Source: Planctomycetota bacterium (lineage in GTDB: Bacteria; Planctomycetota; Phycisphaerae; Phycisphaerales; UBA1924). Taken from it: 60,427 bases of DNA. Positions 40,460 to 49,789 of this stretch are shown piece after piece; the stretch's first letter is position 1; the number at the start of each line of letters is the position of its first letter. A model generated the notes under the pieces. The model was not told the origin of the DNA. It ran no database searches and worked only from the letters and a program-made list of their open reading frames with translations. The position numbers were made by a program, and so were the translations under genes. The stretch is from NCBI GenBank assembly GCA_003696675.1, contig RFGH01000044.1, positions 1 to 60,427 on the forward strand. Direction: 5' to 3'.

Positions 40460-43060
40460 GTGCCCATGATCCCAAACCGGCTCTCCCTCCGCCCCGCCGG
40501 GGTGTTGTTGGCCCTGATGGGTTCCCTCTGCGGGAGCGCGTTCGCTCAGATGATCGAGCCGGAGCCGGACCCGGCCCCGGCGATGCTGACCGGCGACTCT
40601 GGCCAGCCTGCCGCCCAGCCGCAAGAGGGCCAACAAGACGACCGCGCGGGCCGACCCCGCGGCGGACGGATCCGTCCCGGCGGCCCGGTGGGCGAGGACG
40701 CCCGCATGAATCGGCCCGGGCTGCCCCCCGCTGCGGACCCGAACGAGCCGACCGTGTCGTTCGGGGTCTTCTCCGAGCCGATGCAGCTGACCACTCTGAT
40801 CGACTTTGTCGGCTCAACGCTCGGGCTGAACATCGTGGTCAAGGGCTCTCCGACGGGCGAGGTGGTGTTCAACGCGCCGGTGGAGGTGCCCCGCAGCCGC
40901 CTGCTCGATCTGCTCGACGCGATGCTCGAGCAGTACAGCTTCACCATCACCAACGAACCCACGACCGGGTTCTACATCGTCCAGCCGATCTCGGATGTGA
41001 AACCCTCGGTCAGCGGTGAGCGGGCGTCGGTCCGCATCATTCCCACGCCGAACATCCGTCCCAGCCAACTGGCGGGCACGCTCGGGTCGACGCTGAGCGT
41101 CGGTTCCGGCGCGCCCGCGCCGGGCGGGGCGGCCCCCGGGGGCGGTTCCATCCAGGCCGTCGACGAACTCGGCGTGCTGATCGTGACCGCCCCGGCGCGG
41201 GACATCGCCCGGGTGGAAGCGCTGGTGGGCGAGTTGATGCAGATCGATGCCTCCCAGCAGCGGATTCGGTTCGAGCTTGAACACATCGCCGCGCCGGCGG
41301 CGCTCGAGCGGGCCATCGGGCTGGTGGGCGGGTCGCCCCAGTCAACCGCCAACGCGTTCCAGCCGCAGATCAATCGCGGCGGGCGATTCCAGGAGAACCA
41401 GCCCGGCGGTGTTCCGACGACCACCGGCGGCGCCGGCACGCTCTCGAACCTTGCCGACCGGATGACAGTGGATCCGCAGGGCAACGCGCTCATCTTCCGC
41501 GGTTTCCCGGCGGAGGTCGAGCGGGTGCGGGAGATCCTCAAGGTGATCGATGTGCCCAATAAGCTCAAGCCCAAGGAGTACTTCGCCGGTTCGGCGGCGG
41601 CGCAGGTGGCCGATATCGCCTCCCGGCGCGGGCTTGGCGAAGTCGTCCAGGTGTCCTCGGACCAGACGGGCAACCTCGACCAGTTCAACCCGTTCCGCCA
41701 GCAGCAGTTCGGCCAGCCGAATCAGACGACCTCGACCTCGTCGATCGGCGGACCGGTCATGGTGGTGGATGTGGAGCGTGGGCGGATCGTGTATTACGGC
41801 ACGACCGAGCAGCAGCAGCAGCTCGCCGAGCTGATGGACGAGCTGAAGACCGACGACGAGCGCGTCGTGATCCGCGAGTATGTGCTCAATCACTCCGACG
41901 CCGAGACGGTGGCCGACCTGCTGACCGGGATCATCACCGGGCAGCGGCAGACGGGCGATTCGCCGCTGCTGCCGACGCAGGGCAACTTCGGCACGCGTCA
42001 GCTGAACACGCCGCAGGGCAACTTCTTCGCCCAGTTCGCGGGCGGCGATGACGTCTCGGCGGCCTTCGACCCGGACGTGGTCGTGGTGATCCCCGACATC
42101 GAGAACAACCAGGTGGTGGTCAAGGCCCCGATCAAGCAGCAGGAAGAGCTGGCCAAGCTGATCGAGCGGCTGGACCGGCGACGGGCGCAGGTGTACATAC
42201 AGGCCCAGATCGTCGCGGTGACGGACAACGAGGACTTCACCCTCGCGTTCGAGAGCCAGTACCTCCGCGGCGAGTTCGGCATCGGCACCAACTTCGGGCT
42301 GAGCAACATCGGTGCCGGTACCCAGTTCACCGATCCCAAGGATGTCGCCGCGGGGCTCGGCGGGCTTACGACCGCGATCATCCGGTCCGACTACATCCCG
42401 CTGATCATCAACGCGACGCAGACGGACACCAATGTCCGCATCCTGTCCTCGCCGCAGGTGCTCGTGAACGACAACGAGGAAGCATCGATCATCTCGATCG
42501 AGGAGCAGCCGTACTCCACGACGAACTTCGGCCAGACGACGGATACGACTTCGTTCGGCGGCTACGAGACTGCTGGTACCCAGCTCACGGTCACTCCTTC
42601 GATTTCCGATGGCGGGTTCCTGCGGCTGGAGTACTCGATTGAGTTGTCCAACTTCATCACCGCATCCGGCACGGGTGATCTGCCGCCCCCGAAGAACACC
42701 CGCACCGTGACCGGCAAGGCGACCATCCCCACGGACGCCACCATCGTGATCGGCGGACTGACGGTCGAGGACATGCGGGACACCGTGGTCAAGGTCCCGT
42801 TCATCGGGGACATCCCGCTGCTCGGCGAGCTGTTCAAGCGGACGAACAAGGTCAACAACAAGGCCAAGCTCTATGTCTTCCTCACGCCGCGCATCATGAC
42901 CGACCCGAACTTCAACGACCTCAAGCTGCTGACGCAGGGTCCGCAGTCCCAAGTGGGCGTGGCGGCCGATGCGCCCGAGTTGGAGCCTGCGACTATCCGG
43001 TCGATCCAGATGCCCAAGTCCGCCGACGCGCCCACGCTGAGCCCCGAATCGATGAACTGA
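40460..43060 (+). CDS. gspD: Type II secretion / type IV pilus secretin (GspD-like)
   Basis: An 866-residue outer-membrane secretin. Signal peptide MPMIPNRLSLRPAGVLLALM...SAFA-QM. N-terminal N0 domain VSFGVFSEPMQLTTLIDFV near residue 93, then N1-N3-like repeats (PNIRPSQLAGTLGSTL, GRIVYYGTTEQQQQLAEL, DIENNQVVVKAPIKQQEEL), and the secretin barrel with TNVRILSSPQVLVNDNEEAS near 655 and the signature VKVPFIGDIPLLGELFKRTN near 775, ending TPRIMTDPN. The start GTG 40460 has GAGGAG seven bases before it; ATG 40466 is an alternative. It is followed 20 bases on by the secretion ATPase. It could serve type II secretion or pili. Confidence 0.95.
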   Translation: MPMIPNRLSLRPAGVLLALMGSLCGSAFAQMIEPEPDPAPAMLTGDSGQPAAQPQEGQQDDRAGRPRGGRIRPGGPVGEDARMNRPGLPPAADPNEPTVSFGVFSEPMQLTTLIDFVGSTLGLNIVVKGSPTGEVVFNAPVEVPRSRLLDLLDAMLEQYSFTITNEPTTGFYIVQPISDVKPSVSGERASVRIIPTPNIRPSQLAGTLGSTLSVGSGAPAPGGAAPGGGSIQAVDELGVLIVTAPARDIARVEALVGELMQIDASQQRIRFELEHIAAPAALERAIGLVGGSPQSTANAFQPQINRGGRFQENQPGGVPTTTGGAGTLSNLADRMTVDPQGNALIFRGFPAEVERVREILKVIDVPNKLKPKEYFAGSAAAQVADIASRRGLGEVVQVSSDQTGNLDQFNPFRQQQFGQPNQTTSTSSIGGPVMVVDVERGRIVYYGTTEQQQQLAELMDELKTDDERVVIREYVLNHSDAETVADLLTGIITGQRQTGDSPLLPTQGNFGTRQLNTPQGNFFAQFAGGDDVSAAFDPDVVVVIPDIENNQVVVKAPIKQQEELAKLIERLDRRRAQVYIQAQIVAVTDNEDFTLAFESQYLRGEFGIGTNFGLSNIGAGTQFTDPKDVAAGLGGLTTAIIRSDYIPLIINATQTDTNVRILSSPQVLVNDNEEASIISIEEQPYSTTNFGQTTDTTSFGGYETAGTQLTVTPSISDGGFLRLEYSIELSNFITASGTGDLPPPKNTRTVTGKATIPTDATIVIGGLTVEDMRDTVVKVPFIGDIPLLGELFKRTNKVNNKAKLYVFLTPRIMTDPNFNDLKLLTQGPQSQVGVAADAPELEPATIRSIQMPKSADAPTLSPESMN

Positions 43061-43079
43061 TCCGTCACCCAAGGACCCC

Positions 43080-44789
43080 ATGGCCAAGAAGAACGGCATC
43101 ATCCAGCGTTCCTCGTCGAAGGCGCCCGAAACCAACGGGACGGGCACCGCACTCGCGCGTGGCGATTGGGACCGCGTGTCTCAGGCGTTCGGCCCGCTGC
43201 GGCTGTCGGGCGAGCAGCTCAAGGCCTTCGCACGCATCGAGGGCAGCGACGATGAGCCGTGGGATCTGCTGCTCCAGACCATGGCCCTCGACGAGGCCAG
43301 CGCGCTCAAGCTGCTCGCCGAGCGGACCGGGCTGGAGTACCGCGCCGAGCCGCGTCTCGGTGAGTCCGCGTCCCGCTTCTACGAGCTTGTGCCGCCCGAC
43401 TTCGCACGCCAGGCGTCCGTGGCGGCTGTCGACGCGGACGACGGCCTGTTCACCGTCGCCACCAGCCGGCCCATGCAGCCCAGCGTCATGTCCATGCTCG
43501 AGGACATGCTCGACGCGCCGATCCGGCTGATCCTGTCGCCCCGGGCGGCCGTGGCCAACCTGATCAACCGGGGCTATGAACAGCGTGGCGACCTCGTCAC
43601 CGAGATCGTCGAGGACATGCCGCTCGACGCCAACGCGATCGAGAAGGCCGCCGGGGCCATCGGCAAGACCACCGACCTGCTCGCCCAGGCCCGCCAGACG
43701 CCGGTCATCCGGCTGGTCAACCACATCCTCTTCGAGGCCCTCCGGCGCGGCGCATCGGACATCCATGTCCACCCGATGGAGGACCGCCTGGTCATCCGAT
43801 TCCGCGTCGACGGGATGCTGGTGGATGCGATCAGCCCGCCGCAGACGCTGGCCAGCGCCATCTCCACCCGCCTGAAGGTCATGACCGAGTTGGACATCGC
43901 CAACCGCCACAGCCCGCAGGACGGCCAGACCTCGGTCCGCATCGGCACCAAGAAAATTGACATCCGCCTCTCCGTCATACCCACGGTGTTCGGCGAGCGG
44001 CTGGTGCTGCGCCTGCTTGACCAGAGCCAGACCCAGCTCGATCTCGACGCCGTCGGCATGTCCAAAGAGCTGCAGACCCGCCTGATGGACTGTGTCGAGC
44101 GGCCCAACGGCATCCTGCTGGTCACCGGTCCGACCGGTTCGGGCAAGACGACCACGCTGTACGCGGCGCTGGGGCGGATCGACAGGTCCAGCCGCAATGT
44201 GATGACCATCGAGGACCCGGTCGAGTACCACCTCGACGGCATCAGCCAGATGCAGGTCAATCCCAAGCGTGGCGTGACCTTCGCCAACGGTCTGCGGGCA
44301 CTGCTGCGACAGGACCCCGATGTGATCCTCGTTGGCGAGATCCGCGACCCGGAGACCGCGCAGCTCGCCATCCAGGCCTCGCTGACGGGTCACCTGGTGC
44401 TCGCGACGCTGCACACGAACGATGCGCCGAGCGCCATCCCTCGTCTGCTCGACATCGGCGTCGAGCCGTACCTGGTCACCTCGTCGCTGCTCGGCGTGCT
44501 GGCCCAGCGCCTCATGCGGCGCAAGTGCGTCGCCTGCGGCGGGACGGGCACGCAGCATGGCAACCAGTGCGAGACCTGCTTCGGCACGGGCTACAAGGGC
44601 CGGCTCGCATGTCACGAACTGATGATCATGACCGACGAACTCCGGCGCCTGACCGGAGCCCGCGCCGACGGCGTGACGCTCTACGAGGCGGCGGTCGAGG
44701 GCGGATTCCAGCCGATGAAAGTCGACGCAATGGAAAAGGTCCGCCTGGGCCTGACCGACGAGGCCGAGGTCTTCCGCGTGCTGCACTGA
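43080..44789 (+). CDS. gspE: Type II secretion / type IV pilus assembly ATPase (GspE/PilB-like)
   Basis: A 569-residue hexameric secretion ATPase. The N-terminal GspE domain covers about residues 20-150. Walker A is LLVTGPTGSGKTTTLYAALG near residue 345, the Asp box is MTIEDPVEYHLDGI near 378, Walker B is LRQDPDVILVGEIRDPETAQ near 408, and the His box is HLVLATLHTNDAPSAI near 434. The four-Cys zinc motif (CVACGGTG..CETCFGTGYKGR) near 482 is intact. It powers assembly of pseudopili with the secretin gene immediately upstream. Length is normal for the family. Confidence 0.96.
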   Translation: MAKKNGIIQRSSSKAPETNGTGTALARGDWDRVSQAFGPLRLSGEQLKAFARIEGSDDEPWDLLLQTMALDEASALKLLAERTGLEYRAEPRLGESASRFYELVPPDFARQASVAAVDADDGLFTVATSRPMQPSVMSMLEDMLDAPIRLILSPRAAVANLINRGYEQRGDLVTEIVEDMPLDANAIEKAAGAIGKTTDLLAQARQTPVIRLVNHILFEALRRGASDIHVHPMEDRLVIRFRVDGMLVDAISPPQTLASAISTRLKVMTELDIANRHSPQDGQTSVRIGTKKIDIRLSVIPTVFGERLVLRLLDQSQTQLDLDAVGMSKELQTRLMDCVERPNGILLVTGPTGSGKTTTLYAALGRIDRSSRNVMTIEDPVEYHLDGISQMQVNPKRGVTFANGLRALLRQDPDVILVGEIRDPETAQLAIQASLTGHLVLATLHTNDAPSAIPRLLDIGVEPYLVTSSLLGVLAQRLMRRKCVACGGTGTQHGNQCETCFGTGYKGRLACHELMIMTDELRRLTGARADGVTLYEAAVEGGFQPMKVDAMEKVRLGLTDEAEVFRVLH

Positions 44790-44794
44790 TCTCC

Positions 44795-44974
44795 TCACCG
44801 CGACAGCATCAGCACGACGAAGCCTGACGCCACCCACGACAGCACGCCCGCAAGCATTGCAACGATGCACCAATCATGCGGATGCGTCGGGTTGCGATCA
44901 CCACGGCGTGACCGAGCGCCCAAGACCCCTGACCGTAAAGGCCATGCGATATAGACATATCTGCGAGGGTTCAC
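44795..44974 (-). CDS. Small predicted membrane protein coupled to the zinc-ribbon gene
   Basis: A 59-residue frame from GTG 44974 to the stop at 44795-44797. The start overlaps the stop of the gene at 44971 in a GTGA. The sequence has a basic N-terminus (NPRRYVYIAWPLRSG, GARSRRGDRN) and one hydrophobic segment (WCIVAMLAGVLSWVASGFVV LMLS, about 24 residues), so a small one-span membrane protein. Very short; support comes from the overlap, hydrophobic pattern and lack of another use for the sequence. No homologue recognised. Confidence 0.45.
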   Translation of the reverse strand: MNPRRYVYIAWPLRSGVLGARSRRGDRNPTHPHDWCIVAMLAGVLSWVASGFVVLMLSR

Positions 44975-45450
44975 CACACGACCCCCGCGATCATCCCCAT
45001 CAGCAGCAGCACCGCCATCCCCGCCACCGGGACGGCGATCAGAATCGACAGTAGACCGTTCGCCCCGACGCCCCATCGCATCGCCCGCGACGGACCCGCG
45101 GGGTAGCGCCCGATCTCGTGCTCGGCGCGGATCAGCCACGCACGCTGGGCCAGCCCCGCGCCCAGCCCAGCCGCCGCGATGCCGGCGGCCCCGAGCCACC
45201 CCGAGAGGCCCTGCCCATCAAGCACGCGCAGCACCACGAGCCCGCCCAGCATGGCCGACCACAGCCAGACGGTCAGTCGCACCGACCGCCGCAGGCTCTG
45301 CCAACGCCACGGGCGATCCGCCACGGCGCGCCACACCTGCGCCGCCGTGAACGCGCGCCCGCACTCCGGGCACATGCCGGGCTTGAGACCTTGCAGGTCA
45401 TACCCGCATCCGGGGCACGGGGCCGGGGTGTGCGCGGCGGCGTGGGGCAC
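44971..45450 (-). CDS. Zinc-ribbon membrane protein, same layout as the 21-kb pair
   Basis: A 159-residue protein with N-terminal CPGCGYDLQG and GMCPECGRAF zinc knuckles, then two regions of hydrophobic helices (LTVWLWSAMLGGLVVLRVL, GAAGIAAAGLGAGLAQRAW, GLLSILIAVPVAGMAVLLLMG). It has the same CPxCGYDL-x-CPECG plus transmembrane architecture as 21346 and 21665. The start is GTG 45450 with AGGATGACCC nearby. It overlaps the small membrane ORF downstream by four bases. No known function. Confidence 0.65.
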   Translation of the reverse strand: MPHAAAHTPAPCPGCGYDLQGLKPGMCPECGRAFTAAQVWRAVADRPWRWQSLRRSVRLTVWLWSAMLGGLVVLRVLDGQGLSGWLGAAGIAAAGLGAGLAQRAWLIRAEHEIGRYPAGPSRAMRWGVGANGLLSILIAVPVAGMAVLLLMGMIAGVVW

Positions 45451-45481
45451 GGGTCATCCTTCGCTTTTCAAACCCTAGGAA

Positions 45482-45985
45482 ATGCTGGCGAGCATAGAGC
45501 CCGACACCTTCCGCTACATGATGAGTTGCCGGGCCGCGCTGACACACGATGCGGTGCACGCCGACGCCGCTCGGCTCAATCCCCTGCCGAACCACATGGC
45601 GTTCGGCGTGATCGACCGGCGCACGGGCGAGGTCGCGGACAGCACGGTTTCCATGAACATCGGCGCGGAGCACCACGGGCTGGAGATCGGGTGCACATGG
45701 ATTGCGACCCGCTGGCGTGGATCGGGGCCGAGCACCTCGATGGAGCATCCGATGCTCACGCACGCGTTCGATACGCTGGGTGTGATCCGCGTCGAACCGC
45801 GGACGGACGCCCGCAACAGCGCGTCGCGCCGGGCCATCGAGAAGCGGGACGCCGAGCAGCAGGGCCTGTTCCGATCGCACATGCTGCTGCCCGACGGGAA
45901 CCTGCGGGATTCGGTGGTGCATGCGATCATGCGTGACCACTTGCAGGAGGTGCGAGAGCGTCTCGGCCCGGCGACCGCGGAATAA
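45482..45985 (+). CDS. GNAT acetyltransferase, RimJ/RimL-like
   Basis: A 167-residue protein with the C-terminal two-thirds typical of RimJ/RimL acetyltransferases: HMAFGVIDRRTGEVADST, IGCTWIATRWRGSGPSTSME (cofactor-loop with RGSG), MLTHAFDTLGVIRVEPRTDA and NSASRRAIEKRDAEQQGLFR. It transfers an acetyl group from acetyl-CoA to an amino group; the acceptor is unknown. It begins late compared with full-length members (about 180-190), so a short N-terminal piece may be missing. ATG 45482 has AGGAA close to it. A bidirectional hairpin terminator follows the stop. Confidence 0.85.
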   Translation: MLASIEPDTFRYMMSCRAALTHDAVHADAARLNPLPNHMAFGVIDRRTGEVADSTVSMNIGAEHHGLEIGCTWIATRWRGSGPSTSMEHPMLTHAFDTLGVIRVEPRTDARNSASRRAIEKRDAEQQGLFRSHMLLPDGNLRDSVVHAIMRDHLQEVRERLGPATAE

Positions 45986-45988
45986 ATA

Positions 45989-46018
45989 TCCCTCGCGACG
46001 GGGGAGCGTCGCGAGGGA
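45989..46018 (-). terminator. Hairpin between convergent genes, terminator for aroC side
   Basis: An 11-bp perfect stem (TCCCTCGCGAC / GTCGCGAGGGA) with an 8-base loop. On the minus strand it is followed by TATTTATT, which suits the aroC transcript; the plus strand has no U-tract. Confidence 0.7.
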
Positions 46019-46293
46019 CTGAAGAGGAGCATGCGCTGGTGTCGCGGATCGCAAGCGACGGCGCCGCTCAGAGAGAGGGCATGTGATCACCCGCTCGAAC
46101 GGACGCGGCCCCCCACCCCGCCCTATCGGGCGTCGGGGTTCCCCCGGCTGACAGTGTGTGTTCGTTCCCTCGGGGGCGTGCCCGGCACGCCATCGGCTCC
46201 GCCGACAGGGTGGGCATCGGCCGCAATGGCTGGAACAGGTCACAATTTCGTAGCAGATTTTATCGGCACCGGGACGATCGCCCCCCCCCCCGA

Positions 46294-47502
46294 TCAGGCG
46301 AGGGTGCGGCTGGACGGCGTGATCGGCAGCGACCGCGCCAGGTCTAGGTATGACTCGAAGTTGCCCTGGGTTTCGGTCGTGGAGTCGCCCCCGAACTTGT
46401 CCATAAACGCGGCCGCGACTTCGAAAGCGACCGCGTGCTCCATGACCACGCTGGCCGCGGAGACGGCGCAGATGTCCGACCGTTCGTACTGGGACTGCTC
46501 TGGCTGCTTGGTGTTCAGGTCCACGCTGGGCAGACCTTGGAGGATCGTCGCGATGGGCTTCATGGTGCCGGTGACGACGATGGGCTGGCCATTGGTCATG
46601 CCGCCCTCGGTGCCGCCCGCGTTGTTGGTGTCTCGGACGAAGCCGAGGTGTGATTCGTTGATCAGGTCGGGGCGGTAGCGGATGGGGTCATGCAGGGCCG
46701 AGCCGCGGGTCTCGCCCGCGCGGACGCCCGCGCCGATCTGCACGGCCTTGAACGCCTGGATGCCCATGACGGCATAGGCGATGCGGGCGTCGAGCTTGTC
46801 GTACCAGTTCATGCTGCTGCCCACGCCGGGCGGGCAGTTGAAGACATGGCACTCGACATGTCCACCGACGGTGTCTTTGTCGATTTTCGCTTGGCGGATT
46901 GCGGCGCGCTGGCGCTCGCTGGTCGATTCGTCGAGGGTGTAGGTGTCCGACGCGTCGCGGACGGCGAGCAGTTCGCGCCAGTTTGCCGGCGTGACCTCGA
47001 CCTCGGTCCGTTCGTGCTCAATCTGACGGACGAAGCCGAAGACCTCGACGCCGAAAACCTCGCGGAGCAGCAGCGTGCCGATCGAGCAGGCCGCGACGCG
47101 GGCGGCGGTTTCGCGGGCGCTGGCCCGCTCGAGCGTCTCGCGGCAATCGGTGGTCAGCCACTTGATGGACCCGGCCAGATCGGCGTGACCGGGGCGCGGG
47201 CGATGGACCGGCGGGGTCTTTTCGAGATCGTCGAGCCGCGAATCGCGGTTCTTGACCAGCATGGTGATCGGGGCGCCGATGGACTTGCCGCGCCGCACGC
47301 CGGTGAGGATCTCGACGGTGTCGGTCTCCAGCTTCTGACGCCCGCCGCGCCCGTATCCGCCCTGACGCCGGGCGAGCTCGCGGTTGATGAAATCGGTGTC
47401 GATGGTCAGCCCGGCGGGCACGCCCAGCACGGTGGCGACGAGGGCGGGCCCGTGGGACTCGCCGGCGGTCTGGTATCGCAGTCGGCTGGGAGGGATGGAC
47501 AT
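46294..47502 (-). CDS. aroC: Chorismate synthase
   Basis: AroC converts 5-enolpyruvylshikimate-3-phosphate to chorismate, the last common step of aromatic amino acid synthesis, with reduced FMN. The 402-residue protein contains YQTAGESHGPALVATVLG near residue 9, GGRQKLETDTVEILTGVRRG near 48, VHRPRPGHADLAGSIKW, RASARETAARVAA near 125 and NNAGGTEGGMTNGQPIVV near 300, all family hallmarks. It is slightly longer than usual. ATG 47502 (Met-Ser-Ile) is the start at the conserved N-terminus. An eleven-base cytosine run (46281-46291) lies just past the stop codon. Confidence 0.97.
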   Translation of the reverse strand: MSIPPSRLRYQTAGESHGPALVATVLGVPAGLTIDTDFINRELARRQGGYGRGGRQKLETDTVEILTGVRRGKSIGAPITMLVKNRDSRLDDLEKTPPVHRPRPGHADLAGSIKWLTTDCRETLERASARETAARVAACSIGTLLLREVFGVEVFGFVRQIEHERTEVEVTPANWRELLAVRDASDTYTLDESTSERQRAAIRQAKIDKDTVGGHVECHVFNCPPGVGSSMNWYDKLDARIAYAVMGIQAFKAVQIGAGVRAGETRGSALHDPIRYRPDLINESHLGFVRDTNNAGGTEGGMTNGQPIVVTGTMKPIATILQGLPSVDLNTKQPEQSQYERSDICAVSAASVVMEHAVAFEVAAAFMDKFGGDSTTETQGNFESYLDLARSLPITPSSRTLA

Positions 47503-47539
47503 GGGCGAAGGGTATGGTCGGCCCGCCGGGCCGGGGTCT

Positions 47540-49768
47540 TCAGAGCTTGCGCAGCACACTGAGCAGATTCGAGTATTGATCGGTCCAAGGGCGGATCCGC
47601 TTCTTAGGCTCGTATGGGCGATATCCCGCCTCGATCAGCCGCAGGGCGGTCTCCTCGGACCGCGTCAGAGCGACGAAAATCGACGGAAGCCGTCCGGTCT
47701 GCTCGGCGACCTCCTCGGTCACGGCGTCGTTGTAGAGCAACGGGATCGCGTCGTGCATCAGCCCGAGCTGGTAGAGCAGCCCCGAGAGGTCCACATGCCG
47801 GTTGGAAATGTGCATGAGCACCACCCCGTCCGGGGCGAGCCGCCGGAAATACAGCCCGATGGCCTCGGAGGTAATCAGGTGCGTGGGGATCGAGTCCGAG
47901 CTGAAGGCGTCGGGCATGATCATGTCGAACGCGGGTTCGAGGGCTTCTTCTGATCGTTCGAGCAGCAGCCGCCCATCGCCCAGTCGTACCTCGGTGCGCC
48001 GGTTGATCGCGCGGGCGTCGGCGAGGAATGTGAAGTAATCCGTGTCCTCGGCGATGGCCTCGACGACGGGGTCGATCTCGAAGAAAAGGAACTCGTCGCT
48101 CGGGCGGGTGTAGGCGGCCGTGCCGCCCGATCCCAGGCCAAGGATGCACACCCTCGCTCCACCGGGGCGCATCGACTGGACCACCCCGATGGTCTTCGCG
48201 TACGGGCCTTGGGGGTGGTAGTAACCCAGGGGCGGCTCGCGACGCCCGTCCTCGTCGATCACCTGCATCCCGTGCAGCGTGGTGCCGTGGGTCAGGCGGT
48301 GCACCGGCTTGCCCGCCACCTCGCCGACATCCACGATGTTGACGCCGTAGAAGGTCCGCTCCTTGAGCAGGATCTGCGAACCGACCGACCCGAAGAGCAT
48401 GACGGCGAGCAGCGGGAACGCCATCGCGCCCGCGCAGGCGATGTTGTCGCGTCGGGCCAGAAAGACGAGCGTCGCGCCCGGCACAAGGATCAGGATCAGC
48501 GAGATGGTCGGGTCGTCCAGCCGGGGGATCAGCAGGCCGGTGACCACGACGGCTACGAGCGAGAGCGCCGGCAGGCGGAGGCGGGCCAGCCAATAGCCCA
48601 TGATGCCCGCCCCGTCCGCCCTGGCCGCGACGGGTAGCAGCAGCAGCGCCGCCAGCAGTGTCGCGTGATACTCGTACAGATCGTCGAAGAGCAGCGGCGC
48701 CACGATGCCGTTGAACATGCCGCCCATGGCCCCGCCGACAGACATCAGCAAGAAGAACTCGGTCAGTCGCGCGGGGGGCGGTCGGTCGAGCGCCAGCCTG
48801 GCGTGCCCGTAGAGCCCGGTCAGCGTGAGCAGGAGCAGCTGGATGATCATCGTGCCGCGTGCAAGGGCCGGGTCGCTCTGGCTGCTTCCCAGCACCAGGA
48901 GCATCCACGCCGCGATCACCACCAGCACCATGGGCAACCCGCACACGCGAACGATGCCCGCCGCCTTGCCCGAGAACGCGGCGATCATGGTCAGCAGGTA
49001 GATCGCCAGCGGCACGATCCACAGCAGCGGGAACGAGGCGATGTCGGTCGTCAGGTTCATCGTCACCGCGAGCAGCATCGACGATGGGACGAACGCGAAG
49101 AACATCCAGGCGATACGCCGAGGCCATGTGATCGGAGCGGGCGCCGGCCCATCGGGGCGCTCGCCGAACTCGTCCAGCCGGACATTGCGCGTCCGCCCAG
49201 CGCACCACAGTGCGAGCAGACCGAACAAGGCGAAGAGCGCCAGCCACAGCGTCCGCTGGTTGCCGATCTGCATGGTCGGCTCGACCACAAAGGGGTAGGC
49301 CAGCAGCCCGACGAAGCTGCCCGCGTTGCTCGCCGCGTACAGGAAGTACGGATCATGCGCCCACGGATGCCCCGTCCGCGCGAACCAGCCCTGGATCAGC
49401 GGGCCGGCGCTGGAGACCGCGAAGTACGGCAGCCCCGCCACCAGAAGCAGCTGGCCGAGCAGCCACGGAACCGGGAACGCGGACGCGTTCTGCGGGGCGG
49501 CAGGGGTGCTGAACAACCAGCCGACCACCAACGCCGCCGCCAGCACCACCGCGTGCACCGCGATCTGCCCTCTTTTGGGCAGACGGGTCAGCAGCATGTG
49601 GGCGTAGAGATAGCCCGCGATCAGCAGCGTCTGGAAGAACAGCATGCAGGTCGTCCACACGCTCGAACCACCGCCGAACTTGGGCAGCAGCGACTTGGCC
49701 ACCATCGGCTGAACACCGAAGAGCAGCGCCGCCGCGAGGAAGATCACCACTGAGTAAATCACGGCCAT
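47540..49768 (-). CDS. Fused membrane permease/spermidine-synthase-like protein
   Basis: A 742-residue protein. The N-terminal half has 12 or so transmembrane segments (IYSVVIFLAAALLFGVQPMV, LPYFAVSSAGPLIQGWFA, FPLLWIVPLAIYLLTMIAAF and others), an arrangement like MFS-type permeases. The C-terminal part resembles the spermidine-synthase/methyltransferase fold: VCILGLGSGGTAAYTRPSDE near residue 540, FFEIDPVVEAIAED, and DMIMPDAFSSDSIPTHL. The fusion occurs in many bacteria; polyamine synthesis itself is not shown, since the family is broad. ATG 49768 is the start near the first helix. It diverges from the HAD gene. Confidence 0.85.
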   Translation of the reverse strand: MAVIYSVVIFLAAALLFGVQPMVAKSLLPKFGGGSSVWTTCMLFFQTLLIAGYLYAHMLLTRLPKRGQIAVHAVVLAAALVVGWLFSTPAAPQNASAFPVPWLLGQLLLVAGLPYFAVSSAGPLIQGWFARTGHPWAHDPYFLYAASNAGSFVGLLAYPFVVEPTMQIGNQRTLWLALFALFGLLALWCAGRTRNVRLDEFGERPDGPAPAPITWPRRIAWMFFAFVPSSMLLAVTMNLTTDIASFPLLWIVPLAIYLLTMIAAFSGKAAGIVRVCGLPMVLVVIAAWMLLVLGSSQSDPALARGTMIIQLLLLTLTGLYGHARLALDRPPPARLTEFFLLMSVGGAMGGMFNGIVAPLLFDDLYEYHATLLAALLLLPVAARADGAGIMGYWLARLRLPALSLVAVVVTGLLIPRLDDPTISLILILVPGATLVFLARRDNIACAGAMAFPLLAVMLFGSVGSQILLKERTFYGVNIVDVGEVAGKPVHRLTHGTTLHGMQVIDEDGRREPPLGYYHPQGPYAKTIGVVQSMRPGGARVCILGLGSGGTAAYTRPSDEFLFFEIDPVVEAIAEDTDYFTFLADARAINRRTEVRLGDGRLLLERSEEALEPAFDMIMPDAFSSDSIPTHLITSEAIGLYFRRLAPDGVVLMHISNRHVDLSGLLYQLGLMHDAIPLLYNDAVTEEVAEQTGRLPSIFVALTRSEETALRLIEAGYRPYEPKKRIRPWTDQYSNLLSVLRKL

Positions 49769-49789
49769 GGTTGTGCTTACAGTAGCGGA

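Noticed and set aside
41342-43147. 601-residue minus-strand frame opposite the secretin
   Set aside because: Antisense to an unmistakable secretin gene.
43065-44873. 602-residue minus-strand frame opposite the secretion ATPase
   Set aside because: Antisense to an unmistakable ATPase gene.
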